Shown here in pieces: positions 1-11,347 of a stretch of 64,000 bases of DNA. A program made the translations under genes and the position numbers. How positions within the stretch are numbered: position 1 is the first letter of the stretch; every line of letters starts with the position of its first letter. The stretch is taken from the NCBI GenBank assembly GCA_036389795.1, contig DASVWD010000223.1, positions 1 through 64,000 of the forward strand, read 5' to 3'. The notes below the pieces were generated by a model. It ran no database searches, was not told where the DNA came from, and was given only the letters and a program-made list of their open reading frames with translations. The stretch comes from Longimicrobium sp. Its GTDB lineage: Bacteria; Gemmatimonadota; Gemmatimonadetes; Longimicrobiales; Longimicrobiaceae.

Positions 1-120
1 TCGGCTCGACGGGTTCGCTACCCCGCTTCTTTCAGCGCTCCCCTCGCGGTCGGCGCCTTGCGGCTCGCTTCGGTCCCTACGACCAAGTTCCGGGAGGACT
101 TTCACCTCCTGACCACTGTC
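1..120. other. Gene-free left edge
   Basis: No gene can be supported here. Frame 1 on the plus strand is open from the first base through this stretch, so the tail of something truncated by the window edge is possible, but the GC-rich composition gives open frames by chance and no motif was recognised. Confidence 0.3.
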
Positions 121-140
121 CATGCTGGGCACACACGAAA

Positions 141-172
141 AGCCGCCGCGGCACGAGGTTGCCGCGGCGGCT
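141..172 (-). terminator. Rho-independent terminator of the lipoprotein gene
   Basis: A perfect 13-bp stem (141-153 with 160-172) closes a 6-nt loop. Read on the minus strand it is followed by TTTTCG. It lies 34 bp past the stop codon of the minus-strand lipoprotein gene. Confidence 0.8.
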
Positions 173-205
173 CTTCGTTCTCCCGAAGCGGCTGGTCCCG
201 GCTGC

Positions 206-595
206 CTACTGCCGCGTGAGGGTGGTGGCGGCGTTCTGGAAGCCGGACTGGTTGAGCACTCCCTGGAGCTCCGTCCGGCTATGGAACTCACCGCTGAAGA
301 CGACCGGCTCGAACTGCCCCGAGGCAAAGGTCAGCGACAGGTCCGCGGACTGGCGCAGGCCCGTGACCGTGAACTGGAGCGTGTTCCCGCCGAGCACCAT
401 CTGCGCGGTGCCGGTGACGGCCCTTCCGCTCCCCTCCGTCAGGTTCATCGTGAGCCCGACGGAGCTCGCGGGGCCGGTCTGCGCGGTGCCGGTCCAGGTG
501 CCGGTGGCGTCGACCGTCTCGCCCAGGCTCGGGCTGTCGCAGCCTGGCAGGAGGAGCAGCAGGGCGGCCAGAGGAGCGGCGAATCGCCTGTACAT
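206..595 (-). CDS. Small lipoprotein of unknown function
   Basis: 129 aa. The N-terminus MYRRFAAPLAALLLLLPGC has a positive start, a hydrophobic run and a lipobox (LPGC), so the mature protein should be lipid-anchored at about Cys19. The remainder is rich in Thr, Gly and Ser with alternating hydrophobic residues, as in small beta-barrel or beta-sandwich envelope lipoproteins. No family was recognised. An AAGGAC ribosome-binding sequence lies about 12 nt upstream of the ATG. The gene is monocistronic, with its own terminator at 141-172. Confidence 0.75.
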   Translation of the reverse strand: MYRRFAAPLAALLLLLPGCDSPSLGETVDATGTWTGTAQTGPASSVGLTMNLTEGSGRAVTGTAQMVLGGNTLQFTVTGLRQSADLSLTFASGQFEPVVFSGEFHSRTELQGVLNQSGFQNAATTLTRQ

Positions 596-650
596 GGGTC
601 CGATGTCCTTTTGTCGCGGGAAATCCAGCCAGGTCCGCCGTAAACGTTTG

Positions 651-680
651 AAGCCCGCCGGTTGTTACGCGGGCGGGCCT
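651..680 (-). terminator. Terminator-like hairpin behind the truncated groES copy
   Basis: A GC-rich stem (about 653-660 with 670-678, one bulge) lies just past the stop of the truncated groES-like copy on the minus strand. It appears to be the original chromosomal terminator of that gene, which would mark the outer copy's 3' end as the ancestral one. Confidence 0.5.
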
Positions 681-702
681 TCCCCGGGCGGCGGCGAGCC
701 GC

Positions 703-930
703 TCAGGGGAGCGGGAGGTTGTCGCGGATGAGGAGCAGGATGGCCGAGTGGGGGACGATCAGGTACTTGTTGCCGTCGATCTCCACCTCCACGGCGTTGC
801 TGCGCAGGAAGATGGCGTAGTCGCCCTTCTCGGCCTGCAGGGGGACGTAGCGCATCCCCGTGCGGGTGCCGCCGGACCACGGCTCGCCGTCGGCCACGGG
901 CTCGGCGGTGGGGTAGCCGGGGCCCACGTT
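703..930 (-). pseudogene. Headless duplicate of the groES-like gene (3' part only)
   Basis: The last 75 or so codons of a GroES/Cpn10-like gene, near-identical to the intact copy at 5657-6019 from NVGPGYPTAEP to the C-terminal NLPLP. At 930 the homology stops abruptly and unrelated low-GC sequence begins, so the first 45 codons are missing. An open frame continues upstream to 1050, but its extra residues do not resemble GroES, so it is unlikely to make a working co-chaperonin. The last five codons encode the same NLPLP end as the intact copy but with different synonymous bases. Confidence 0.85.
716..930. repeat. 215-bp direct repeat, left copy
   Basis: Matches 5670-5884 over 215 bp; by eye I see one substitution (gcaggaagatgg against gcaggaaaatgg). 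The two copies bracket the HD/ImmA/cyclase island in the same orientation, as attachment-site-like duplications would. Confidence 0.9.
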
Positions 931-1082
931 ATATCTCACCCGTCTTTGGTCTGCTGCGCTAGTGAGTGGGAACTGATCGCGACATACTTGCGTAATTTCT
1001 AGAGTCGAAGCATACATGTGAATTGGCGCACTAGAACCTTGTTTGGCCACATGCTTCGGATCATCTAATCAGGATGCCAGCC

Positions 1083-3227
1083 ATGCTTAAGCCGAAATCA
1101 AAGCTATACGCGGACCAAATATATGGGACCAAGGTGATCAGCCCCTTGGCGGTAGCGATTATCGATACTCCAGAATTCCAACGACTGGCATCACTTCGGC
1201 AACTTGGGTTCGCTGAACTGGTCTATCGAGGAGCATGCCACACTCGCTTCTCCCATTCAATCGGCACCTATTTTATCGCACGCACTCTGTTGCGAAAGAT
1301 TGCGCAGAACCACGAACGATTCGATCTCGAACATCCTGGATCGCTGGTTTCGGAGGACTTCCAACTAATCCCCAGTAACGCAGATATCCCAGATACCTGG
1401 GGAGTTTCCCCGCAGTCGAGGTGGCGAGGACTTACTGAAATAGTAAGTGTGGCAGCGCTGCTTCACGATATCAGCCATATCCCTTTTGGACATACCTTTG
1501 AGGATGAGTATACTGGGTTGTTCACCCGACATGACCGTCTTGGGAGTAGCCGACTAGCCGAGTTCCTATTCAATCCTGAAAGCCAGCTCGCGAGAGTTTT
1601 CTCCGATGACCATGATCGTTGGTTGCCAAGGTTACGGAACTCAGACCTGAGGCAGTTACTTTACTTGATCCTCTCTTGGAAAGAGAAGGTAGACCCGCCG
1701 ACATCTTTCCCTCAGGTCCTCTCAACCGCAATTCAGGATGCAAAGCAAGAACAAGAACGTGACCGCCTCCGAGAATTGGAGGTATTCCACGAACACGCCT
1801 CTCAAGATGGAGTATTTCAACCATTTATGAGTGATCTTGTCGGGAATACGATCTGCGCAGACCTTTGGGATTACTTACCGCGCGATCGCATAAACCTTGG
1901 TATGGAAGCACGCCTACATCGTAGACTCCAACGGTATTTGGTGATTAGGAGAGGAACGTTCTTTCCTGACGAAGGGTTTCGGATCTCTATAGTCGTCCAG
2001 TCGCAGCGGCGCGGCGGGCAACGGCGAGACGTCGCAACCGCAGTTCTTGATATCATGCGGGAACGTTATGAAATGGTAGAGCGTGTATATTATCATCATA
2101 AGAAGGCGGCCGCGAGTGCGATGCTCGTTAAACTACTCGAGTTGCTCCCGGAAGACCTTCGGCCCCGTGATGACACGGCAGTTTATCCTGCACCGTGGTC
2201 AAGCAAGGACGAACCGACCGGGGTACCACATCTAGTGCATCTTGGAGATGCCGAACTGCTCACCTATTTAGGGAACGCTTCTATCGAACGAAAACCCTTG
2301 CAGAAGAAACTCTATTCAGCACTCCGATTTGCCCGCGCTGATATTTACCGGACGCTCCTGGTGATCGATGTTGACCTTGTAAATGCCAGTAAGCACACAA
2401 TTTCCTATTTCTTGGAACAGATGAGGGGACCTGCGGAAGCCTTTTCTGGTGAGCACCGCCAACGGCTTGAAGACGACCTAGCCGCGGCTGCCGGTGTCGA
2501 TAGCGGAAATGTTCTGATATATTGTCCCAATGCGCAGATGCAAGCGAAGGAGGTCGACGTTAGGCTTGAAATTGTTCCGGATCGAATTCTTCCACTGCGC
2601 GTTCAACGCGAATTCTTTGCATATCAACTTGACCTAGAAGTCTTAGAACGTTATTATCGGGAGCTTTGGAAAGCATATATTTTTGTCGATCCAAAAATCT
2701 TTGATGATCCCGGTTTATGTAAGGCGGTTGTAGATTGCGTTTGCGCTCGCTTCGATATCCCTCTTGTCGCGGCCTATCCGAAGGTTCGTCACCACCAATT
2801 TGCGCAGGAGCCGGAAGCCAGCGCTGCCGCCGCATTAACTTGTGTGCGGCGTTTTATTGAAAGATTACCGTTCAAGGATGTACCGCAATCAATAACGAGC
2901 GCACTTCTAGACGGGGCTGCTGGAGATGCGCGTTTCCTGTCCCTCCTCGCGAGTACCGCAAGCGATGGCTCTGCGGTTCATCAGCGGCTTACCGCGCTAT
3001 TTGGGGCACAGGTGATCACCAGTTTAGCTGGAACGAAAGGATTTCCCCGGAAGGAGAAAAAAGCAGCTTTGGCGCTCCGGTCAGCATTACTCGCCGGAGA
3101 GGCCGACGTTGCGGTTGCAGCTCGGCTCGACGATCCAAGCTACGACGCATACTTGAATCGGATACTGCTGCTAATCCGTCACCAAGTTGGCGCTCGCGCA
3201 GTGGAGGAGGCGGATGGACGTCGGTAA
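1083..3227 (+). CDS. SAMHD1/dGTPase-like HD-domain phosphohydrolase
   Basis: 714 aa from the ATG at 1083, chosen because AGGA (1071-1074) sits 8 nt upstream; an in-frame ATG at 1074 overlaps that sequence. The N-terminal third has the dGTPase/SAMHD1-type HD signature: FQRLASLRQLGFAELVY, then HTRFSHSIGT (about residues 53-62), LLHDISHIPFGH (metal-binding HD, about residue 126) and DLWDYLPRD (distal Asp, about 261). Family members hydrolyse dNTPs or related phosphoesters; the substrate here is unknown. The C-terminal 400 residues match nothing I recognise. The gene is AT-richer than its neighbours and overlaps the metallopeptidase gene by 14 nt, so the two are probably translationally coupled. 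Confidence 0.85.
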   Translation: MLKPKSKLYADQIYGTKVISPLAVAIIDTPEFQRLASLRQLGFAELVYRGACHTRFSHSIGTYFIARTLLRKIAQNHERFDLEHPGSLVSEDFQLIPSNADIPDTWGVSPQSRWRGLTEIVSVAALLHDISHIPFGHTFEDEYTGLFTRHDRLGSSRLAEFLFNPESQLARVFSDDHDRWLPRLRNSDLRQLLYLILSWKEKVDPPTSFPQVLSTAIQDAKQEQERDRLRELEVFHEHASQDGVFQPFMSDLVGNTICADLWDYLPRDRINLGMEARLHRRLQRYLVIRRGTFFPDEGFRISIVVQSQRRGGQRRDVATAVLDIMRERYEMVERVYYHHKKAAASAMLVKLLELLPEDLRPRDDTAVYPAPWSSKDEPTGVPHLVHLGDAELLTYLGNASIERKPLQKKLYSALRFARADIYRTLLVIDVDLVNASKHTISYFLEQMRGPAEAFSGEHRQRLEDDLAAAAGVDSGNVLIYCPNAQMQAKEVDVRLEIVPDRILPLRVQREFFAYQLDLEVLERYYRELWKAYIFVDPKIFDDPGLCKAVVDCVCARFDIPLVAAYPKVRHHQFAQEPEASAAAALTCVRRFIERLPFKDVPQSITSALLDGAAGDARFLSLLASTASDGSAVHQRLTALFGAQVITSLAGTKGFPRKEKKAALALRSALLAGEADVAVAARLDDPSYDAYLNRILLLIRHQVGARAVEEADGRR

Positions 3228-4257
3228 GTCGAAAACTGCCCAGTTTTTTGTGGATCTTCACGGCAAAACTAGCCTGAGTACGGCTATCGAAACCGCAGCG
3301 CGTGCCCTCAGGTCTGCCCTTCTGCCGCAGTATCCCGAACTCCCTGTTGACGTGGAGGATATTGCTCGAGCATGTGGAATACGTTTCTCCAACCAGCCTC
3401 TGATGGGCTCTTGCCCAGAAGGCCTTCTTGTCCCGGACGGGGGCTACTTTCTACTGCACCTGCGTACCGGGGTAGCTCCCGCTCGAAGGCGATTCTCTAT
3501 CGCGCATGAAATCGGACATACTTTTTTCTACAAGCGCGGGGTCGGTGGACTACGACATCAGGTTGGTATCCTTTCTGAGCAGGAGTTGAAAGCGGAAGAG
3601 GCTATCTGCGATCAGTTCGCTCGCGCTTTGCTTGTCCCGCCCGAGTTCCTTGTTTCTTTCTTCAAGCAAACGAATCCATGTAGCGCCTGGGACTTTCTTC
3701 GTCTCACTGAAGATATCGCGCGGAAGTTGCACGTCAGCATTCCGGTAGTTGTCTCCCGGTTGCAAGATGTCGCTGTTGATGCACCCGCGGCGATTATGTT
3801 GGTGCTTACCCACAGACCTCACTCACAGCGCCAAGGTGAAAGCCAACTACGAGTAAATAATGTCGGTGCAATTGGTCCTGCTAAGGGTAGGATATGGGTC
3901 TGGAGAAACAAAACTGCGCGGTCTCTCGGATTAGAACATGCAGAAACCCTATATCGACGATGGAGTCATGAAGGCACAGAAGGCCAGCAGATCACGCTGG
4001 CTGGCCGATTCACCCTTGATGCTGCCGGTGATTTGGTGAGGGTGACCGATTCGGCGGCAGCCCAACATATCAAGGCTTGGTTGCGAGTATCTGAATTTAA
4101 CTCAGGGCGTTGGTACAAACCTCTCCTCGATGCAGACATTGCCGACTGCCTCTACGCCCGACCAAAGGGGGAAATCAAAGAGGCTTATGTCGTGTCCGCC
4201 TGGACTGGACCGGCTCTCGTCAAAGCTACTCGGGAGGGTGAGAGTCATGCCCTTTAG
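3214..4257 (+). CDS. ImmA/IrrE-family zinc metallopeptidase
   Basis: 347 aa. The ATG at 3214 is preceded by GGAGGAGG (3203-3210); a TTG at 3187 is in frame but has no such site. The ImmA/IrrE core is clear: SIAHEIGHTFF (HExxH zinc site, about residue 97) and EEAICDQFARALLVPPEFL, which carries the third-ligand helix. In known members this fold cleaves a repressor when damage or phage induction is sensed (ImmA, IrrE). About 150 extra C-terminal residues form an unrecognised domain. The start lies inside the 3' end of the HD gene, and the stop meets the stop of the convergent cyclase. Role is inferred: a regulator protease or effector of the same module. Confidence 0.85.
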   Translation: MDVGKSKTAQFFVDLHGKTSLSTAIETAARALRSALLPQYPELPVDVEDIARACGIRFSNQPLMGSCPEGLLVPDGGYFLLHLRTGVAPARRRFSIAHEIGHTFFYKRGVGGLRHQVGILSEQELKAEEAICDQFARALLVPPEFLVSFFKQTNPCSAWDFLRLTEDIARKLHVSIPVVVSRLQDVAVDAPAAIMLVLTHRPHSQRQGESQLRVNNVGAIGPAKGRIWVWRNKTARSLGLEHAETLYRRWSHEGTEGQQITLAGRFTLDAAGDLVRVTDSAAAQHIKAWLRVSEFNSGRWYKPLLDADIADCLYARPKGEIKEAYVVSAWTGPALVKATREGESHAL

Positions 4258-5513
4258 CGTGGTGGGCTTGGATTCCCACATTCGCGCTCTCGGTCGAAAA
4301 CATTGTAAACGCGTAGTTCTACTCCGTGCTTGACCGCTCTAGGTCCGAGTAACTGAAATAAGGACTTTAGATGTTCAGCGATGTTTCCAACCGCCTCAAA
4401 GGCGGCGTCTGTGGCGATAATGTGCCAATCGTCTCCGAGAGACATAGCACGTACAGCAAGATTGATCCCATTACCTGCAACGTTTGGATTTTCATTCACG
4501 TCGGAGTACTTAAACACAGGACCAGCGTGAATACCCGTACGAAATGAGAATTGCTTCTGCTCCGGCACCGTCGAGCGATAGCGTTTTACAGTATCTTGGA
4601 GCATGAAAACTATTGGGAGGAGTGTCTCCGGATGATCTTCAAAAATCAGTATCATTCCGTCGCCGGTGGGAAGATAAATGATTTCCCCGTGATTGTGCCC
4701 ACGCACCTGCCGAATGGCTTCTTTAGTCAACTTGTTAAATTGCATAATCATTTGCTTTTGGACATCGGCCGTTCGTAAACTGTAGCCTACAATATCGAAG
4801 GCAACTACGTAAACTGTCTTAGGAGCATCTTGCTCCCGAAGCCACCTCAAACCTCGTTCGACTTTGCTCAATTTCGTCGTAGTAGAGTTCAGTAGAACCG
4901 GTGTCGCTCTCCGTAGCATTTGCAACTGTGAATCGAGTGGCATAACATCCCCGAGCACCTCAATTTCCATCTCACCGAAATATTCGCTGAAGCGACCCTC
5001 TAAAGGACTATAATAAAAATATTTATCATAAGCAAGTTCATACGATGAATTTTCGGTCTTTAACACCATTGTGGTGCGGCGGTTGTGGACTGTAAGAATG
5101 TGGCGGATCGGGCCAAGCTCTATTGCTTGACCGAGATGCATTCGAAGTAGCGACAGCAGAGCGTCGGGCTGCCGCAGCAGTTTCTGGAACTCACCGTCTT
5201 CAAAGTCAGTTTCGATACGGTGCAACGCATCATCAACTGTCGATTGATCTTCGACCTTCAAAGTAGCCGTGATACTCCCGTTGCGGAGCCGTCGCCGAAG
5301 ACTGCAGTGGTTGCGAAGCAGTGTAAAGCCAGGATCATCGAAGTATTCATCTTGAATTTTTCTTTGAGCGCTATCCTCGACAGTGATGTCCAGTAACTCA
5401 CAAAGCATTTTCACCTTTTCTGATACAACCCGTCCACTTTCAACCGGTGAGAATTTGAGCTGAATATTCCCGAGGCTAACAAACTTAAATTCAGATTCGT
5501 AGTTAGTAGACAT
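4254..5513 (-). CDS. CYTH domain fused to a class III adenylate/guanylate cyclase
   Basis: 419 aa. Residues 1 to about 210 form a CYTH (triphosphate tunnel) domain: ESEFK (ExExK, 6-10), LRRRLRNGSITATLK, YELAYDKY, GEMEIEVLGD and TTKLSKVERGLR are its usual landmarks. Residues about 233-419 are a class III cyclase: VAFDIVGYS (metal Asp240), LPTGDGMILIF (second metal Asp285) and GINLAVRAMS (Asn351 and Arg355, transition-state residues). All key residues appear present, so an active NTP cyclase is plausible; ATP or GTP preference cannot be read. GGAGGAG lies 6 nt upstream of the start. It is transcribed convergently with the HD/ImmA pair and has the same lower-GC composition. Confidence 0.85.
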   Translation of the reverse strand: MSTNYESEFKFVSLGNIQLKFSPVESGRVVSEKVKMLCELLDITVEDSAQRKIQDEYFDDPGFTLLRNHCSLRRRLRNGSITATLKVEDQSTVDDALHRIETDFEDGEFQKLLRQPDALLSLLRMHLGQAIELGPIRHILTVHNRRTTMVLKTENSSYELAYDKYFYYSPLEGRFSEYFGEMEIEVLGDVMPLDSQLQMLRRATPVLLNSTTTKLSKVERGLRWLREQDAPKTVYVVAFDIVGYSLRTADVQKQMIMQFNKLTKEAIRQVRGHNHGEIIYLPTGDGMILIFEDHPETLLPIVFMLQDTVKRYRSTVPEQKQFSFRTGIHAGPVFKYSDVNENPNVAGNGINLAVRAMSLGDDWHIIATDAAFEAVGNIAEHLKSLFQLLGPRAVKHGVELRVYNVFDRERECGNPSPPR

Positions 5514-5656
5514 TGAACTCCTCCGGGGCGATAGTTTTTTCTACGTTCGCAAACGAGCTAGTTACTCTCTTGAGCCCAAACCGAGATGGTTCGCTCACCA
5601 GGCGAGTTTCTCACATTCTACACTCTATGCGCTCGCGCGAAAAGTCTGCGTTCAGT

Positions 5657-6019
5657 TCAAGGCAGCGGCAGGTTGTCGCGGATGAGGAGCAGGATGGCCG
5701 AGTGGGGGACGATCAGGTACTTGTTGCCGTCGATCTCCACCTCCACGGCGTTGCTGCGCAGGAAAATGGCGTAGTCGCCCTTCTCGGCCTGCAGGGGGAC
5801 GTAGCGCATCCCCGTGCGGGTGCCGCCGGACCACGGCTCGCCGTCGGCCACGGGCTCGGCGGTGGGGTAGCCGGGGCCCACGTTCACCACGTAGCCGCCC
5901 ATCGCGGGCTCGTTCTCCTTCACCCCCGCCGGCAGGTACAGCCCCGACGGCGTCTTGGAGTTCTCTTCCTCGGGCTTGATGAGGACCTTGTCCCCCACCA
6001 CGACCACTTCACGCGGCAT
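5657..6019 (-). CDS. GroES-like co-chaperonin (Cpn10 family)
   Basis: 120 aa. The N-terminus MPREVVVVGDKVLIKPEEENSK leads into a roof-loop-like segment (KTPSGLYLPAGVKE), then GYVVNVGPGYP and the C-terminal EVEIDGNKYLIVPHSAILLLI, matching the Cpn10 fold. No groEL lies next to it, so this is probably an accessory copy rather than the main groES. Its 3' 215 bp are duplicated at 716-930, and its last five codons differ synonymously from that copy. This suggests that the inserted island supplied a replacement 3' end which keeps the gene intact. Confidence 0.8.
   Translation of the reverse strand: MPREVVVVGDKVLIKPEEENSKTPSGLYLPAGVKENEPAMGGYVVNVGPGYPTAEPVADGEPWSGGTRTGMRYVPLQAEKGDYAIFLRSNAVEVEIDGNKYLIVPHSAILLLIRDNLPLP
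5670..5884. repeat. 215-bp direct repeat, right copy
   Basis: Partner of 716-930. It forms the 3' part of the intact groES-like gene, while the left copy is the orphan. The low-GC sequence from 931 to about 5650 is enclosed between the two copies. Confidence 0.9.
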
Positions 6020-6195
6020 CAGACCTTCCAGGGTCGGTAGATCGGCGGAATCTCACGGGCGGCTTCCACTTTCGGGAGCCGCCCGTGCGCTGCGACGAAA
6101 GAATAACGCGGCCTCCCGGGCGATGCACGATCCCCGTCCCGAAGCCGCGCCGGCCTGTACACCGCACCCTGCCCCCGGTGCGCCCGGCGCGAGGG

Positions 6196-6882
6196 CTACG
6201 GCGCCTCGGCGGTAACGATCCCCCACATCCAGTTGCGCCAGACGCAGTCCACCCGGACGAAGCCAGCCTCCTCCAGCAGCCGGAAGTGCTCGCCGAGCGG
6301 GGTGTAGTGGTCGTGCTCGCGAGCGTGGTCGAGCAGGCTCTGGATCTCCTCTTCGCTGCAGTTGCCGGGGAGGCGGCAGAACTCCAGCCAGCGCGCCCAG
6401 TTGAGCGCCGCGTTCGCCTCCGTCCCTCCCCAGAGCTGGTCGGCGAAGCGGAAGGTGCCGCCCGGGACCAGGGCCCGCCGCAGCACCCGGTACAGCGCGC
6501 CCTTGTCGGCCACGTGGTGCAGGCTGATGCACGACGCCACCAGCTCGAACGATTCCGGCGCCGGATCGAGCTCCTCGAAGCGCTTCACCACGAAGCTCGC
6601 TCGCTGCGCCGCGGCGGGGTGCGTCTCGGAGAGGCGCGTGCGGGTGAGCTCCACCATCTCCGGCGCCGCGTCGACGAAGGTGATCGCCGCGCCGGGGAAG
6701 CGCTCCGCCAGCGCGAGCGACAGGTTCCCCGTGCCGCACCCCAGCTCCAGCACCCGCGCCGCCTCCGCCGGGAGGTAGTCGACCAGCCGCGCCGTCATCT
6801 CGTCGTAGCGCGGCACCGCGCGCCGGACCAGCGAGTCGTACTCCTCGCGCATGGGGCCGAAGTAGCCGGCGGCGGTGGACAT
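6196..6882 (-). CDS. Class I SAM-dependent methyltransferase
   Basis: 228 aa from an ATG at 6882. The SAM-binding motif I is VLELGCGTGNLSLALAERFP, followed by the acidic turn ITFVDAAPEMV and the motif IV/post-I segment ELVASCISLHHV, which are typical of methyltransferase type 11/12 folds. The C-terminal part is rich in Trp and contains no transmembrane segment. Substrate unknown. A longer frame runs upstream but enters intergenic repeat sequence, so the internal ATG (MSTAAGYFGPM) is preferred. The 40 bp directly upstream consist of AGTGCGAA-type words. Confidence 0.8.
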   Translation of the reverse strand: MSTAAGYFGPMREEYDSLVRRAVPRYDEMTARLVDYLPAEAARVLELGCGTGNLSLALAERFPGAAITFVDAAPEMVELTRTRLSETHPAAAQRASFVVKRFEELDPAPESFELVASCISLHHVADKGALYRVLRRALVPGGTFRFADQLWGGTEANAALNWARWLEFCRLPGNCSEEEIQSLLDHAREHDHYTPLGEHFRLLEEAGFVRVDCVWRNWMWGIVTAEAP

Positions 6883-7312
6883 TCGAGTGCGAAGTGCGAG
6901 GTGTGAAGTGCGAAGTGCGACGGCAAGCAGCCCTGCCTTCGCAGGCTGACTCGGCGCGGAGACCTTCCTTCGGCGCGAAAGCACGGTCCGGCAGGCGCGA
7001 AGCGCGCGGGCGCAGCCCGCTAGTCCGCGAAGGCGGACTTCGTGTGGTTGTTGCAGCGAATTCATTCGCCCGAGCCTGCCCGAACGGTAGCCTCCCGCCC
7101 GGCGGGGGCACAAGGACGCGGGCCGGAACCGGTCTTGCAGCCGCCTTCCGTCTCCCATCGCCAGAACGCGGAAAGCCGCGCGCCGCGCCGCCTTTCGGGC
7201 AGGGGCGCGATTCGGTATGTTCGCCCCAGCCGCCGCCGGCATGCGACCCCGGCGAGACGGACCGGCGGCGTGGCTCTGGCAGACCGACCGGGGAAGAAGA
7301 CAGGAGAACGTG
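6883..7312. other. Gene-free gap with dispersed repeats upstream of acnA
   Basis: 430 bp between the divergent methyltransferase and aconitase genes. It contains a cluster of AGTGCGAA words at 6886-6925 and one 78-bp repeat copy at 6994-7071. No coding sequence is supported; promoters for both flanking genes must lie here, but no clear -35/-10 pair was seen. Confidence 0.6.
6994..7071 (-). repeat. 78-bp dispersed intergenic repeat, copy 1
   Basis: The reverse complement matches 33343-33420 almost base for base. It begins GGGCGAATGAATTCGC, continues GCAACAACCACACGAAGT, then the hairpin CCGCCTTCGCGG and a GCGGGCTGCGCCCGC palindrome. Confidence 0.85.
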
Positions 7313-10219
<2,907 letters not shown>

Positions 10220-10226
10220 CCCTCCG

Positions 10227-10317
10227 AAAGTGCGAGAGTGCGAAGTGCGAAAGTGCGAGAGTGAACCCGGGTTCCCGCGTACTTTCGCACTTTCGCGCCC
10301 CCGCACTTTCGCACTCC
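10227..10317. repeat. Long imperfect hairpin of AGTGCGAA words
   Basis: Fills the gap between acnA and thiL. The left arm repeats GAAAGTGCGAGAGTGCGAAG; the right arm has complementary words (ACTTTCGCACTTTCGC) and ends one base before the thiL ATG. It probably folds in RNA and may end acnA transcription or affect thiL start access. Confidence 0.7.
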
Positions 10318-10318
10318 G

Positions 10319-11347
10319 ATGAGCGAGCGACGCCGGGGGCCGGAGCGCCGCCGCCTCCGCCTGGGCGCCGGCGCCGAGTTCGACCTGATCCGCCGCTTCT
10401 ACGCCCGCGGCGGGGGCGGCGCCGCGCGCTACGACGTGCGGGTGGGGCCGGGCGACGACTGCGCCGTGGTGGCGGGCGACGGGATCGCGCTCTCCACCGA
10501 CATCTCCGTCGAGGGCGTGCACTTCCGGCGCGACTGGATGGGCTTCCGCGACGTGGGGCGGCGCGCCGCGGCCGCCGCGCTCAGCGACCTGGCCGCCGTG
10601 GCCGCGCGCCCGATCGGCGTGCTGGCCTCCCTCGCCGTGCCGCCGGGGGACGAGAAGGCCCACGCCGAGCAGGTGATGGAAGGCGTGCGCCGGGCGGCCG
10701 AGAGCGTGGGCGCCGCGCTCCTGGGCGGCGACCTGGCGCGCACGCACGGGCCGCTGGTGGTGGACGTCACCGTGGTGGGCGAGTGCCCGCACCCGGTGCT
10801 GCGCTCCGGCGCCCGCCCCGGCGACGAGGTGTGGGTGACGGGCGAGCTGGGGGCGGCGGCGGCGTACGTCGAGCAGCGCCTGCAGGGGCGCCGGCCCGAC
10901 GGCCGCGCGCGCGCCCGCTTCGCCGCGCCCGCGCCCCGGGTGCGCGAGGCGCTCTGGCTGGCCGGGCACGGGCTGCCCACGGCGATGATCGACCTCTCCG
11001 ATGGGCTGGCGGGCGACGCGGCACACCTCTCGGCCGCCAGCGGCGTGGCCGTGCTCCTCTCGCCCGAGCTGATCCCGGTGCACCCCGCCGCCCGCCGCCA
11101 CGCCGGCAAGGGCGGCGACGCGCTGCGCCTGGCGCTGACCGGGGGCGAGGACTACGAGCTCTGCTTCACCGCGCCGATCGGCGCGGCCGAGCCGCACGTG
11201 GACGAGTTCCAGCAGACCTTCGGCGTGCGGCTGAGCTGCGTGGGGCGCGTGGGCGGCGGCGACGGGGTGTGGTGGGTGGACGCCGAGGGGAACCGGCGCC
11301 CGCTGGGGCTGCGCGGCTACCGGCACTTCGAGGAGGCCGAGGCGTGA
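10319..11347 (+). CDS. thiL: Thiamine-monophosphate kinase ThiL
   Basis: 342 aa. ThiL phosphorylates thiamine monophosphate to the active diphosphate. Landmarks of the ATP-grasp-like AIR synthase/ThiL fold are GPGDDCAVV (metal/ATP-binding acidic turn, about residue 40), STDISVEGVHFRRDW, ALSDLAAVAARP, GGDLARTHGPLVVDVTVVG, MIDLSDGLAGDAAHLS and LTGGEDYELCFTAP. The start follows directly on the intergenic hairpin, with no clear ribosome-binding site. It overlaps plsC by the tetranucleotide GTGA, so the pair is translationally coupled. Confidence 0.95.
   Translation: MSERRRGPERRRLRLGAGAEFDLIRRFYARGGGGAARYDVRVGPGDDCAVVAGDGIALSTDISVEGVHFRRDWMGFRDVGRRAAAAALSDLAAVAARPIGVLASLAVPPGDEKAHAEQVMEGVRRAAESVGAALLGGDLARTHGPLVVDVTVVGECPHPVLRSGARPGDEVWVTGELGAAAAYVEQRLQGRRPDGRARARFAAPAPRVREALWLAGHGLPTAMIDLSDGLAGDAAHLSAASGVAVLLSPELIPVHPAARRHAGKGGDALRLALTGGEDYELCFTAPIGAAEPHVDEFQQTFGVRLSCVGRVGGGDGVWWVDAEGNRRPLGLRGYRHFEEAEA

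Noticed and set aside
703-1050. A second functional groES-like gene
   Set aside because: The first third is replaced by unrelated sequence, including the roof loop and part of the mobile loop region.
6994-7071. CRISPR array or integron attC from the repeated intergenic sequences
   Set aside because: Repeats are dispersed as single copies with no regular spacers and no cas or integrase genes; attC signatures are missing.
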